A program made the translations under genes and the position numbers. A model generated the notes under the pieces. That model worked only from the letters and a program-made list of their open reading frames with translations. It made no database searches and was not told the DNA's origin. From Sphingobacterium paludis (lineage in GTDB: Bacteria; Bacteroidota; Bacteroidia; Sphingobacteriales; Sphingobacteriaceae): a stretch of DNA of 64,000 bases. Location of the stretch: the NCBI RefSeq assembly GCF_004364125.1, contig NZ_SNZV01000001.1:248001-312000 (forward strand), written 5' to 3'. Of the stretch, positions 44,425 through 52,327 are shown in pieces (the stretch's first letter is position 1; every line of letters begins with the position of its first letter).

Positions 44425-44988
44425 CTATTGTTCGTTTAATATTCCTCGAAGTTGCAATAACGCAGCTCGTATTCTTGTTTTTACCGTTCCAAGCGGCATT
44501 TCCAGCCGGTCAGAAATTTCCTGCTGTGTATAGCCTTCGTAGTACGCCATTTCAATAAGACGCTTCCAGTCCGGCTTCAATTTCCCCAACACACTACTCA
44601 TTCCAATAAAATCTACTTTTGTCATTTGATCTATGTCCGCATATCGATGCGTTTCAGAACTATTTACGACATCTGGAAGCGATTGGTTTTTTTGTTCGTT
44701 CTGAACACGTTTAGATTTTATATAGTCGATCGAGGTATTCCGCGCGATATTAATCATCCAAGTATACAAACGCCCCTTTTCCTCATTGAAAAGTTCGACA
44801 TGATTCCAGATTTTAACGAAAATATCTTGTATAACCTCGTCTGCATAGTTTTTATGCAGGACAATTCGAATGACGACACCATAGAGGGCTCCGGAATAAT
44901 TATCGTAGAGATAATTAAAAGCACGTTGATCTCTTTTCTTTAATAAAGAAATCAGGGTGTCTTCCGCGAGGTAGTGTATTGGACTCAA
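44425..44988 (-). CDS. ECF RNA polymerase sigma factor (SigK-like)
   Basis: A 187-residue sigma-70 ECF factor. Region 2 (about 15-85: FNYLYDNYSGALYGVVIRIV, DEVIQDIFVKIW, GRLYTWMINIARNTSIDYIKSKR) recognises -10 DNA and region 4 (about 130-185: EMAYYEGYTQQEISDRLEMPLGTVKTRIRAALLQLR) the -35. The start is TTG; no ATG lies near, and starting later would cut into region 2. It is the first gene of a two-gene operon with an RskA-type anti-sigma factor. Nearby genes for exported MsrB, fasciclin and ferritin-like proteins share a promoter-like motif and are its likely targets. Confidence 0.94.
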   Translation of the reverse strand: MSPIHYLAEDTLISLLKKRDQRAFNYLYDNYSGALYGVVIRIVLHKNYADEVIQDIFVKIWNHVELFNEEKGRLYTWMINIARNTSIDYIKSKRVQNEQKNQSLPDVVNSSETHRYADIDQMTKVDFIGMSSVLGKLKPDWKRLIEMAYYEGYTQQEISDRLEMPLGTVKTRIRAALLQLRGILNEQ

Positions 44989-45006
44989 GTAGTATCGTAT
45001 TTAGGT

Positions 45007-45014
45007 CAAATATA
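45007..45014 (-). promoter_or_regulatory. Possible -7 box of the sigma/anti-sigma operon
   Basis: On the minus strand TATATTTG is a perfect TAnnTTTG match, about 19 bp before the TTG start. This suggests housekeeping transcription of the sigma gene; a -33 box is not obvious. Confidence 0.35.
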
Positions 45015-45063
45015 ACAATTCGCATCAAGAAAAGAAATAAAGCTTATTATTTATGTCTTTGTC

Positions 45064-45088
45064 AATCTATCTCTGTTTACCTGTCGTA
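45064..45088 (+). promoter_or_regulatory. Putative ECF-sigma promoter of msrB
   Basis: AATCT (45064-45068), 16 bp, CGTA (45085-45088), 20 bp before the ATG. The 11-mer CTGTCGTAGAT around the -10 is identical to that before the fasciclin gene. Confidence 0.6.
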
Positions 45089-45108
45089 GATATAAAGAAA
45101 AAATAGTT

Positions 45109-45633
45109 ATGAAAATGTATAGTGGTTATTACGTCGTATCCCTCTTCTGTTTTATTTGTTGCGCATTTGTTTCATCTGTCCAAGCACAGACGGCATCTGT
45201 TAAAAATCCATATTACAGTAGAGTAGATACCACCGAGTTGCGAGTCAGTGATGAGGTTTGGAAAAAAATACTCCCCACAGACTTGTACCGCGTGGCACGG
45301 GAAGGAGCTACCGAACAAGCATTTACTGGTGTATACAACGATTTTGATGGGATAGGCACGTATTATTGTGCTGTGTGTGGCAATGCGCTATTTCGTTCGG
45401 ACGCAAAATTTGCTTCTACCTGTGGCTGGCCATCTTTTTACGAGCCCCTTCGCGATGGTTCCGTTTTTTACCAAGATGATTACAGCTTTAATATGCACCG
45501 CGTGGAGGTACGCTGTGGTCGTTGTAGCTCCCATTTGGGTCATGTGTTTGACGATGGGCCCGTTACGGGAAAGCGATACTGCATGAATTCGATAAGCTTA
45601 CAATTTGAGCCCGATAAAAAACAAAATTTTTAA
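45109..45633 (+). CDS. msrB: Exported peptide-methionine (R)-S-oxide reductase
   Basis: A 174-residue MsrB that repairs methionine R-sulfoxide. The signal peptide (about 1-26, ending SSVQAQ) places it in the periplasm, unlike the usual cytosolic enzyme. The catalytic C158 is in RYCMNSISLQF, zinc is held by CAVC and CGRC, and TCGWPSF carries a possible resolving Cys. HVFDDGPVTGKR is family-typical. No MsrA is nearby. It lies divergent from the sigma/anti-sigma operon and upstream of the fasciclin gene, with a shared promoter motif. Confidence 0.95.
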   Translation: MKMYSGYYVVSLFCFICCAFVSSVQAQTASVKNPYYSRVDTTELRVSDEVWKKILPTDLYRVAREGATEQAFTGVYNDFDGIGTYYCAVCGNALFRSDAKFASTCGWPSFYEPLRDGSVFYQDDYSFNMHRVEVRCGRCSSHLGHVFDDGPVTGKRYCMNSISLQFEPDKKQNF

Positions 45634-45641
45634 AAAAAATA

Positions 45642-45666
45642 AATCCAGTCTGTCAAGACTGTCGTA
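45642..45666 (+). promoter_or_regulatory. Putative ECF-sigma promoter of the fasciclin gene
   Basis: AATCC (45642-45646), 16 bp, CGTA (45663-45666), 36 bp before the ATG; the -10 context CTGTCGTAGAT equals that of msrB. Confidence 0.6.
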
Positions 45667-45702
45667 GATGACACTGAAGATAAAAACATAAACAATTTCA
45701 AT

Positions 45703-46263
45703 ATGAAAAGAACATCCATTTGGGCTGCAGCGCTATTAGCGCTTGCCCTAAGCGCCCAAGGAGGCATCGTTAACGCTCAGGAAAAATCAGTTATTGTAGG
45801 TGGTGCACCGATGTATCCGTCTAAAAATATTGTGGAAAATGCGGTTAACTCGAAAGACCATACCACGTTGGTGGCAGCTGTTAAAGCCGCCGGGTTGGTA
45901 GAAACGTTATCGGGTAAAGGACCATTCACGGTATTCGCGCCGACCAATGCCGCTTTTGATAAATTACCAAAAGGTACGGTAGAAAATTTAGTAAAGCCGG
46001 AAAATAAGGCGATGTTAACAGGCATCCTTACCTACCACGTTGTAGCCGGTAACCATAGCGCCGAAGATTTGTGGAAACTTACTAAAAAGGGTAAGGGCAA
46101 AGCTATGCTGACCTCGGTTCAGGGCGAAAAATTAACATTATGGACAAAAGGAGACAAGCTTTATGTTCGTGATGCTAAAGGTAACGATGCGTTGGTCACG
46201 GTCGCTAACGTGCACCAATCCAATGGCGTAATCCATGTGATCGATACCGTCCTGATGCCATAA
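45703..46263 (+). CDS. Secreted fasciclin (FAS1)-domain protein
   Basis: A 186-residue exported protein with a signal peptide (about 1-27, ending IVNAQ) and one FAS1 domain: TTLVAAVKAAGLVETLSGKGPFTVFAPTNAAFDKLP (H1 region) and NGVIHVIDTVLMP (H2 region), with the YH-type LTYHVVAG in between. FAS1 proteins act in adhesion or ligand binding outside the cell; MPT70/MPT83 of Mycobacterium are the known examples under a SigK/RskA pair. Here it sits next to an RskA-type system. It has its own terminator. Confidence 0.92.
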   Translation: MKRTSIWAAALLALALSAQGGIVNAQEKSVIVGGAPMYPSKNIVENAVNSKDHTTLVAAVKAAGLVETLSGKGPFTVFAPTNAAFDKLPKGTVENLVKPENKAMLTGILTYHVVAGNHSAEDLWKLTKKGKGKAMLTSVQGEKLTLWTKGDKLYVRDAKGNDALVTVANVHQSNGVIHVIDTVLMP

Positions 46264-46291
46264 CCTTCGTCAGTAAATAGTAATTCTTTAG

Positions 46292-46327
46292 ATCCCCGTA
46301 TTGGAAAATATACGGGGATTTTTTTTG
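46292..46327 (+). terminator. Rho-independent terminator of the fasciclin gene
   Basis: ATCCCCGTAT and ATACGGGGAT form a perfect 10-bp stem with an 8-nt loop, followed by a run of eight T. Confidence 0.93.
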
Positions 46328-46366
46328 GTATATTATTAAACTATTTTATGCGAACTGTGGTTATTA

Positions 46367-47056
46367 ATGAACTTATCGTTGGTTATGAGATATCGTTTAT
46401 TTAAAGACATGGTTGATCTTCTCGAAGAATTCGAAGACGACGCATCCTTGGTTGGTTCCCCTGTTAATGTTGACGCGTTCAAGCTTTGGCTTGCGGGAAA
46501 GGTTGGTCATGAACGGACGATGGAGCCGGAGCCTGATTGGGTAGGCAAGGGGCAGGGGCGTTCACCGGACAGCGTGATCAGCACCTTATTTGTGCATCTA
46601 AACAGGTATGCCAAAATGTATTCTAAAGCTGCCATACACGGATCGTTATTCTCGACGCAGGACGAATTTATATACTTGATTAATTTGCGGGCGTTCGGGG
46701 CGATGACCAAGATGGAGTTGATCAAACTCAATATTCAAGATAAGCCCGTGGGTATGCAAATCATCAGTAGGTTGTTGCAGCAGGGCTGGGTAGAGCAACG
46801 TAGTTCCTTGGTAGACAAACGGAGCAAAATCATCACACTGACTGATGTTGGACTTCGTGTTTTGGAAGCACAGATGCCAAAAATTCGTCAGGCTACGCAA
46901 ATTGTCGCAGGCAATTTATCACCTGCAGAAAAGCTTCATCTTATAGGACTACTGCATAAGCTGGATCATTTTCACAAACCTATTTTCGAGTCAAACAGGG
47001 ATTCCTCCAGTTTATTGGATACAGTTTTACAGGACTATTTAACACTTAAGAATTAA
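46367..47056 (+). CDS. MarR-family regulator heading the carotenoid operon
   Basis: A 229-residue winged-helix regulator with an unusually long N-terminal part (about 95 residues before the DNA-binding domain). The MarR domain contains AMTKMELIKLNIQDKPVGMQIISRLLQQGWVEQRSSLVDKRSKIITLTDVG, the last part being the DxR wing. ATG 46367 is used; the Met at codon 7 is an alternative. crtI starts 3 bp after its stop, so it is co-transcribed with the carotenoid genes and probably controls them, perhaps in response to oxidants or light-derived signals. No palindrome is evident upstream. Confidence 0.87.
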   Translation: MNLSLVMRYRLFKDMVDLLEEFEDDASLVGSPVNVDAFKLWLAGKVGHERTMEPEPDWVGKGQGRSPDSVISTLFVHLNRYAKMYSKAAIHGSLFSTQDEFIYLINLRAFGAMTKMELIKLNIQDKPVGMQIISRLLQQGWVEQRSSLVDKRSKIITLTDVGLRVLEAQMPKIRQATQIVAGNLSPAEKLHLIGLLHKLDHFHKPIFESNRDSSSLLDTVLQDYLTLKN

Positions 47057-47059
47057 AGC

Positions 47060-48553
47060 ATGCAAGGCAAAGTCGCGATTATAGGGTCTGGTTTTTCTGG
47101 TTTATCGGCAGCATGCTACTTAGCCGCAGCAGGTTACGAAGTTGAGGTTTACGAAAAGAATGAAACGATTGGTGGTCGGGCTCGGCAGTTTGAAACGAAA
47201 GAAGGTTTTCGGTTTGATATGGGGCCCAGCTGGTATTGGATGCCCGATGTGATTGCAGATTTCTTCCAAGACTTTGGCCATAATGTGGCCGATTTTTATA
47301 AGCTAACGTCGTTAAACCCGCAGTTTGAGATGGTGTTCGAAAAAGAAAGCTTGTCTGTGCCCGAGGGTTTAGGAGAGCTGCGAAAGCTTTTTGAAGCTAC
47401 GGAAGAGGGCGCTGGATCCCGTTTTGACACGTTTATGGAAGCAGCGCGCTACAAATATGAGGTGGGGATGAAAGATTTCGTCACCAAACCCTGTCATTCG
47501 TGGTGGGAATTCGTTAGTCCGAAAATAGCGAAGAGTGCGATGAAACTCAATCTGTTGACCGATTTTCGAAAATATGTGCGTCAATACTTTAAAAATCCAA
47601 AGCTTGTCGCTTTAATGGAATTTCCTGTTATATTTTTAGGTGCTGCACCGAAGGATATTCCCGCGATGTATAGCTTAATGAACTACGGAGGATATGGGTT
47701 GGGGACATGGTATCCGGAGGGTGGATTTGTGCAGGTGGTGGAAGCGATGGCGAAGTTAGCTCGCGGCCTAGGTGTGCGTTTTCATCTTGGGCAGGCCGTA
47801 CGCCGGATCCTTCTTGAGGGTTCGCATGTCGTAGGGATACAGCTCGATGAGGAAACCGTCATATGTGATGCCGTGGTGGGATCAGCAGACTACCAGCATG
47901 TGGAATCACTACTGCCTGCAGAGGCGCGAAATTACTCGGCTTATTATTGGGAAAAGAAAACCTTCGCGCCTTCCTGCCTGATATTCTATCTTGGATTTAA
48001 ACGTAAAATAAAAGGCCTAAAGCATCATACGCTATTTTTTGAACATGAGCTAGAGAGCCATGTACATGCTATTTATACAGATAAAAAATGGCCCGAAAAT
48101 CCACTGTTCTACGCTTGTTGTCCGTCTAAAACCGATCAGCATGTCGCGCCCGATGGTTGTGAAAATGTGTTTTTACTGATGCCTATTGCGACAGGTTTAG
48201 ACGATAGGGATGAAACGCGTGAGCAGTATTTCCATCAGATGATAACACGTTTGGAAAAACACACAGGGGAAGAAGGGCTGTTGAACGATGTTGTGTACAA
48301 GAGAAGCTATTGTGTGCGAGATTTTGTGCAGGATTATAATGCCTATCAGGGTAATGCATACGGTCTGGCCAATACGCTAAAACAAACTGCCGTCTGGAAG
48401 CCTGCGGTCCGAAACAAGAAGGTGAATAATTTATTTTATACCGGACAATTGACCGTACCTGGTCCTGGAGTACCGCCCGCCATCATATCCGGGAAGATTA
48501 TCGCGCAAGAAATTATAAAAAATAAAGAGCTACGTCATGAAAAAATTGTTTGA
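47060..48553 (+). CDS. crtI: Phytoene desaturase
   Basis: A 497-residue FAD-dependent CrtI-type desaturase taking phytoene to lycopene. The Rossmann motif GSGFSG (9-14) with AAGYEVEVYEKNETIGGRA, MGPSWYWMPDVI, and the C-terminal NLFYTGQLTVPGPGVPPAIISG carotenoid-desaturase signature are present. It works at the membrane on a lipophilic substrate. It starts 3 bp after the marR stop and overlaps crtB by 17 bp. Confidence 0.95.
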   Translation: MQGKVAIIGSGFSGLSAACYLAAAGYEVEVYEKNETIGGRARQFETKEGFRFDMGPSWYWMPDVIADFFQDFGHNVADFYKLTSLNPQFEMVFEKESLSVPEGLGELRKLFEATEEGAGSRFDTFMEAARYKYEVGMKDFVTKPCHSWWEFVSPKIAKSAMKLNLLTDFRKYVRQYFKNPKLVALMEFPVIFLGAAPKDIPAMYSLMNYGGYGLGTWYPEGGFVQVVEAMAKLARGLGVRFHLGQAVRRILLEGSHVVGIQLDEETVICDAVVGSADYQHVESLLPAEARNYSAYYWEKKTFAPSCLIFYLGFKRKIKGLKHHTLFFEHELESHVHAIYTDKKWPENPLFYACCPSKTDQHVAPDGCENVFLLMPIATGLDDRDETREQYFHQMITRLEKHTGEEGLLNDVVYKRSYCVRDFVQDYNAYQGNAYGLANTLKQTAVWKPAVRNKKVNNLFYTGQLTVPGPGVPPAIISGKIIAQEIIKNKELRHEKIV

Positions 48554-49373
48554 TGAACTTGCTTTCCATATCAGTAAGGAAACGACAAAAAAATACAGCA
48601 CCAGTTTCTCCCTGGGGATTTTGGCATTGGAAGCTTCCATTCGGCCTGCTATCTACGCGATTTATGGCTTCGTCCGTTTGGCCGATGAGATCGTGGATAG
48701 CTTCCATGGATATGATCGTGAAGTGCTGCTCAGCCGACTGAAAGATGAATTGGACTACGCGTTGGCGAATCGTATATCGGTGAATCCAATTTTACAGTCT
48801 TTTCAGGAAACCTATCATCGGTATGGATTACAGCGTGATTTGGTCGATCGTTTTATGGAGAGTATGGAGATGGATCTTTTTAAAATAGACTACAATGATG
48901 CCCGTTACAAGCAATATATCCTTGGTTCGGCGGAAGTTGTTGGCTTGATGTGTCTCCATGTTTTTGTAGGTGGCGATATGCTGAAGTATGAAGAGCTCAA
49001 GCCATATGCGATGAAGTTAGGCTCTGCGTTTCAAAAGGTCAATTTTCTACGCGATCTGCGCGACGATTATTGCTCATTAGGGCGCACCTACTTTCCCAAC
49101 GTCGATATGCATTGTTTTGACAATGCTACAAAAGAGACTATTGAACGGGATATTGCCAGCGAATTTAGCGATGCGCTTATCGGCATAAAGCGGCTACCTT
49201 CTTCATCAAAGTTTGGGGTTTATCTGGCCTATCGGTATTATCTTTCGCTTTTCCGAAAAATTAAGGCAGCGCCCGCACAGCGCATTTTACAGGAACGTGT
49301 GCGCATACCGAATGGGCGTAAAATATCGTTGATGATGAGTAGTTATGTGCAGTATAAAATGGCTATTCTTTAA
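48537..49373 (+). CDS. crtB: Phytoene synthase
   Basis: A 278-residue squalene/phytoene-synthase-family enzyme joining two GGPP molecules to phytoene. The first Asp-rich motif is DEIVD in GFVRLADEIVDSFH and the second is NFLRDLRDDYCSLGRTYFP; SFSLGILALEASIRPAIYAIYGF is the usual N-terminal helix. The start lies within crtI. No GGPP synthase gene is in the window, so its substrate must come from elsewhere. Confidence 0.95.
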   Translation: MKKLFDELAFHISKETTKKYSTSFSLGILALEASIRPAIYAIYGFVRLADEIVDSFHGYDREVLLSRLKDELDYALANRISVNPILQSFQETYHRYGLQRDLVDRFMESMEMDLFKIDYNDARYKQYILGSAEVVGLMCLHVFVGGDMLKYEELKPYAMKLGSAFQKVNFLRDLRDDYCSLGRTYFPNVDMHCFDNATKETIERDIASEFSDALIGIKRLPSSSKFGVYLAYRYYLSLFRKIKAAPAQRILQERVRIPNGRKISLMMSSYVQYKMAIL

Positions 49374-49390
49374 TAGATAACGCAATACAT

Positions 49391-49861
49391 ATGATTTATA
49401 CCTTAGAGCGTACTCAATTTTTCACCTGTGGTTTGGATGAAGCTTGGGCGTTTTTTACCAATCCGAATAACTTAGCGACCATTACGCCGGATACGCTTAA
49501 CTTTAAGGTGTTGGATACCTTCGATACGCCTGAAATTTATGAGGGCATGATTATCAACTACCACGTAACACCATTGCTTGGCATTCGGCTGTCTTGGCAA
49601 ACAAGAATTACGGAGGTAGTGCCTCGTGCTAGCTTTATCGACAACCAAGAAAAAGGACCGTATACATTGTGGCAGCATACGCATGAATTTTTTGCCGAAG
49701 ATGGCGGCGTGCGGGTGAAAGATACAGTTCGCTATGCTATGCCCTTCGGTGTTTTAGGCACCCTGGTGCATAAGCTAATTGTTAAAAATAAGCTTCGAGA
49801 GATATTTGACTATCGTCAACAAACGCTAGAAAAAATTTTAAATTACCCCGCGCATGATTAA
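49391..49861 (+). CDS. SRPBCC (START-like) ligand-binding protein in the carotenoid operon
   Basis: A 156-residue protein of the polyketide-cyclase/SRPBCC fold: EAWAFFTNPNNLATITPDTLNFKVL at the N-terminus, LSWQTRITEVVPRASFIDNQEKGPYTLWQHTHEF in the middle strands, and a long C-terminal helix (FGVLGTLVHKLIVKNKLREIFDYRQQTLEKIL). The fold has a deep hydrophobic pocket. It overlaps crtZ by 8 bp, which ties it to carotenoid metabolism; carotenoid binding or transfer is plausible but inferred. Confidence 0.85.
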   Translation: MIYTLERTQFFTCGLDEAWAFFTNPNNLATITPDTLNFKVLDTFDTPEIYEGMIINYHVTPLLGIRLSWQTRITEVVPRASFIDNQEKGPYTLWQHTHEFFAEDGGVRVKDTVRYAMPFGVLGTLVHKLIVKNKLREIFDYRQQTLEKILNYPAHD

Positions 49862-50309
49862 TGTTCTGATTGTATTGGCTGTTTTTATAGCTATGGAAGG
49901 TTTTACCTGGGTGGTACACAAGTATGTGATGCATGGTTTTATGTGGCGATGGCATGCTGATCATCATGATCCCAGACATGAGAAAAGCTTGGAAAAAAAC
50001 GATTATTTCTTTGTTGTTTTTGCGCTCCCGGCGATTGCCCTGCTCTACATAGGTACCATGCAAGGTTATAACAGCACCTTTTATATTGGTTTAGGGATAG
50101 CCCTTTATGGTATGGCTTACTTCTTCGTGCATGATATCTTTATCCACCAACGTGTACCTCTACTCAAAAAAACAAAGAACCCATACCTTATGGCGATCCG
50201 ACGTGCGCATAAGCAGCATCACAAGCATGTCGATAAACATCATGGTGAATGTTTTGGATTCTTGTGGGTGCCGGTTCAATATTTTAAAATGTATTTCAAT
50301 AAAAAATAG
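49854..50309 (+). CDS. crtZ: Beta-carotene hydroxylase
   Basis: A 151-residue integral-membrane di-iron hydroxylase adding 3- and 3'-OH to beta-carotene to give zeaxanthin. Four His clusters match the family: HKYVMHG, HADHHDPRH, HDIFIHQR and HKQHHKHVDKHHGECFGFLWVP. About three to four membrane helices lie between them. It overlaps the SRPBCC gene and is followed by the cyclase after 3 bp. Confidence 0.95.
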   Translation: MINVLIVLAVFIAMEGFTWVVHKYVMHGFMWRWHADHHDPRHEKSLEKNDYFFVVFALPAIALLYIGTMQGYNSTFYIGLGIALYGMAYFFVHDIFIHQRVPLLKKTKNPYLMAIRRAHKQHHKHVDKHHGECFGFLWVPVQYFKMYFNKK

Positions 50310-50312
50310 TGC

Positions 50313-51011
50313 ATGGAAGCCTACACGTACTTGCTGATTAATTTTCTGACGATTGTTATTTGCTTTATCTTCTCTTTCCATAAGAAGATAAAATTTAATC
50401 GACATTTTGGCGCCTTTATAGTAGCGGCCTTGATCGTTGCGGTACCATTTATTGCGTGGGACGTCTGGTTTACGGCGCATGGTGTTTGGTGGTTTAATGA
50501 TCGTTACTTGCTCGGTGTACGTATTTTTGGATTACCGATCGAGGAGATCCTGTTTTTTATTTGCATTCCGTTTTCCTGTGTTTTTACCTATTACTGCCTT
50601 ACAAAATTTTACGACCTATCATGGAAACGTTCGGCAACGTCGATATTCGCGATTATTGTGATGGCTCTTTGCTTCGTGATGGGCGTGTTGTCTTGGGGAA
50701 TGATCTATCCCGTTGTCACATTCTTTATGACGGCGGCCACATTCTTTTATCTGTTTTTCATTGCGAAAGCAAGATGGCTCGGCGAAGCATCGACGGTGTA
50801 TGCCGTGCTACTGATTGGCTTTTTTTTGGTGAATGGGGTGTTGACTGGTACTGGCCTCGAGGAGGCTGTGGTCAACTACAACCCAAAAGATTTTTGGGGG
50901 ATACGGGTGCTTACCGTCCCTTTTGAGGATGCCATATATGGCTTCAGTATGTTTCTGTGGAATATCTATTTTTTTAATTTATTCAGAAGGGTGGAGGATA
51001 AAATCAAGTGA
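50313..51011 (+). CDS. crtY: Lycopene beta-cyclase, fused CrtYc-CrtYd type
   Basis: A 232-residue membrane protein with about seven helices, made of two homologous halves: one with FGLPIEEILFFICIPFSC (PxEE), the other with TVPFEDAIYGFSMFLWN (PFED). This is the heterodimer-derived lycopene cyclase type found as one fused chain in many Bacteroidota, archaea and fungi. It cyclises lycopene to beta-carotene. The operon thus has every step from GGPP to zeaxanthin. No ketolase is present. Confidence 0.92.
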   Translation: MEAYTYLLINFLTIVICFIFSFHKKIKFNRHFGAFIVAALIVAVPFIAWDVWFTAHGVWWFNDRYLLGVRIFGLPIEEILFFICIPFSCVFTYYCLTKFYDLSWKRSATSIFAIIVMALCFVMGVLSWGMIYPVVTFFMTAATFFYLFFIAKARWLGEASTVYAVLLIGFFLVNGVLTGTGLEEAVVNYNPKDFWGIRVLTVPFEDAIYGFSMFLWNIYFFNLFRRVEDKIK

Positions 51012-51015
51012 TTAC

Positions 51016-52320
51016 ATGAAAGAAAAAGTAGCAATTTTTTGGTTTAGACGCGATTTAAGAATTACCGATAATACGGGGTTGAGCATGGCATTACGCGGTG
51101 ATCACCCGGTATTGCCTATTTTTATTTTTGATCCAGCGATACTGGATAAGCTGCAAAATAAAGAGGATAAAAGGGTGGATTATATCCATCAGGTTCTTTT
51201 GCATATGCAAAAAGAACTGCAGAAGCTAAAGTCGGATATACGTGTTTATCACGGTGAGCCGATATCGATTTTTAAACAACTTCTAAACGAATACGAGGTC
51301 AAAGAAGTTTATTGCAACCATGACTACGAACCTTATGCTATCCAACGCGATACAGCCATTAGCAAGTTGTTGGAAACGCAAGACGTGCCATTGAAAACCA
51401 GTAAAGACCAAGTTATTTTCGAAGCAGATGAAATCAAAAAAAACGATGGTACGCCCTATACGGTATATACGCCCTACAGCAGAAAGTGGAAAGAGCGTTT
51501 GGAGGAAAAAGATTATCGGGCTAAAGCTATGCACTATGATAACCTGCTGCGCGTGAAGAACAGGAAGCTGCCGTCATTAGCGGATCTTGGCTTTAAGAAA
51601 ACATCGTTTACGTGGAAAAGACCGCAGTTAGACGCTAAGGTTATTGACAACTACGGCGAACATCGCGACTATCCAGGCGAAGATCATACCACACGATTGG
51701 GACTGGCGCTTCGGTTTGGCACGATATCCGTCAGACAGTGTGTACGTTTCGCTGTGAAACACAATGCCACATGGCTTGGTGAGCTTATCTGGCGAGAATT
51801 CTTTATGCAGATTCTCTACCATTTCCCCAACGTGGTTAACAAATGCTTCAAAGCCCCTTATGAGCATATTGCTTGGCGAAACAATGAAGAGGAATTTACA
51901 CGGTGGTGCGAAGGTCGAACCGGCTACCCGCTGGTTGACGCCGGCATGCATGAGTTGAACGAGACGGGTTTTATGCACAACCGGGTACGGATGGTTGTGG
52001 CTAGCTTTTTAACCAAGCACCTGCTGATCGACTGGCGATGGGGTGAAGCCTATTTTGCAGAGAAGCTATTGGACTATGAACTGTCGTCAAACAATGGAAA
52101 CTGGCAGTGGGCAGCAGGTTGCGGTTGTGATGCCGCACCCTATTTCCGTATATTTAACCCCATGGAGCAAACAAAAAAGTTTGACAAAGATTTGGTGTAT
52201 ATCAAGCGTTGGAATCCAGATTTTGAAGCGTTGGACAATGAGCCTATCGTAGAACATAAATTTGCGCGCGAACGCGCATTAAAGGCATATAAGAAGGCAC
52301 TGGACAAAGGAAGAAATTAG
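51016..52320 (+). CDS. phrB: Deoxyribodipyrimidine photolyase
   Basis: A 434-residue DNA photolyase/cryptochrome-family protein that repairs UV-induced pyrimidine dimers with blue light. The N-terminal antenna domain starts VAIFWFRRDLRITDNTGLSMAL; the FAD domain has LGELIWREFFMQILYHFPNV, GRTGYPLVDAGMHELNETGFMHNRVRMVVASFL and NNGNWQWAAGCGCDAAPYFRIFNP. ATG 51016 gives the canonical start; the frame is open further upstream inside crtY. It lies 4 bp after crtY and 7 bp before idi, clearly within the operon, so repair is co-expressed with pigment. It is slightly shorter than E. coli PhrB. Confidence 0.94.
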   Translation: MKEKVAIFWFRRDLRITDNTGLSMALRGDHPVLPIFIFDPAILDKLQNKEDKRVDYIHQVLLHMQKELQKLKSDIRVYHGEPISIFKQLLNEYEVKEVYCNHDYEPYAIQRDTAISKLLETQDVPLKTSKDQVIFEADEIKKNDGTPYTVYTPYSRKWKERLEEKDYRAKAMHYDNLLRVKNRKLPSLADLGFKKTSFTWKRPQLDAKVIDNYGEHRDYPGEDHTTRLGLALRFGTISVRQCVRFAVKHNATWLGELIWREFFMQILYHFPNVVNKCFKAPYEHIAWRNNEEEFTRWCEGRTGYPLVDAGMHELNETGFMHNRVRMVVASFLTKHLLIDWRWGEAYFAEKLLDYELSSNNGNWQWAAGCGCDAAPYFRIFNPMEQTKKFDKDLVYIKRWNPDFEALDNEPIVEHKFARERALKAYKKALDKGRN

Positions 52321-52327
52321 TAGCGAT

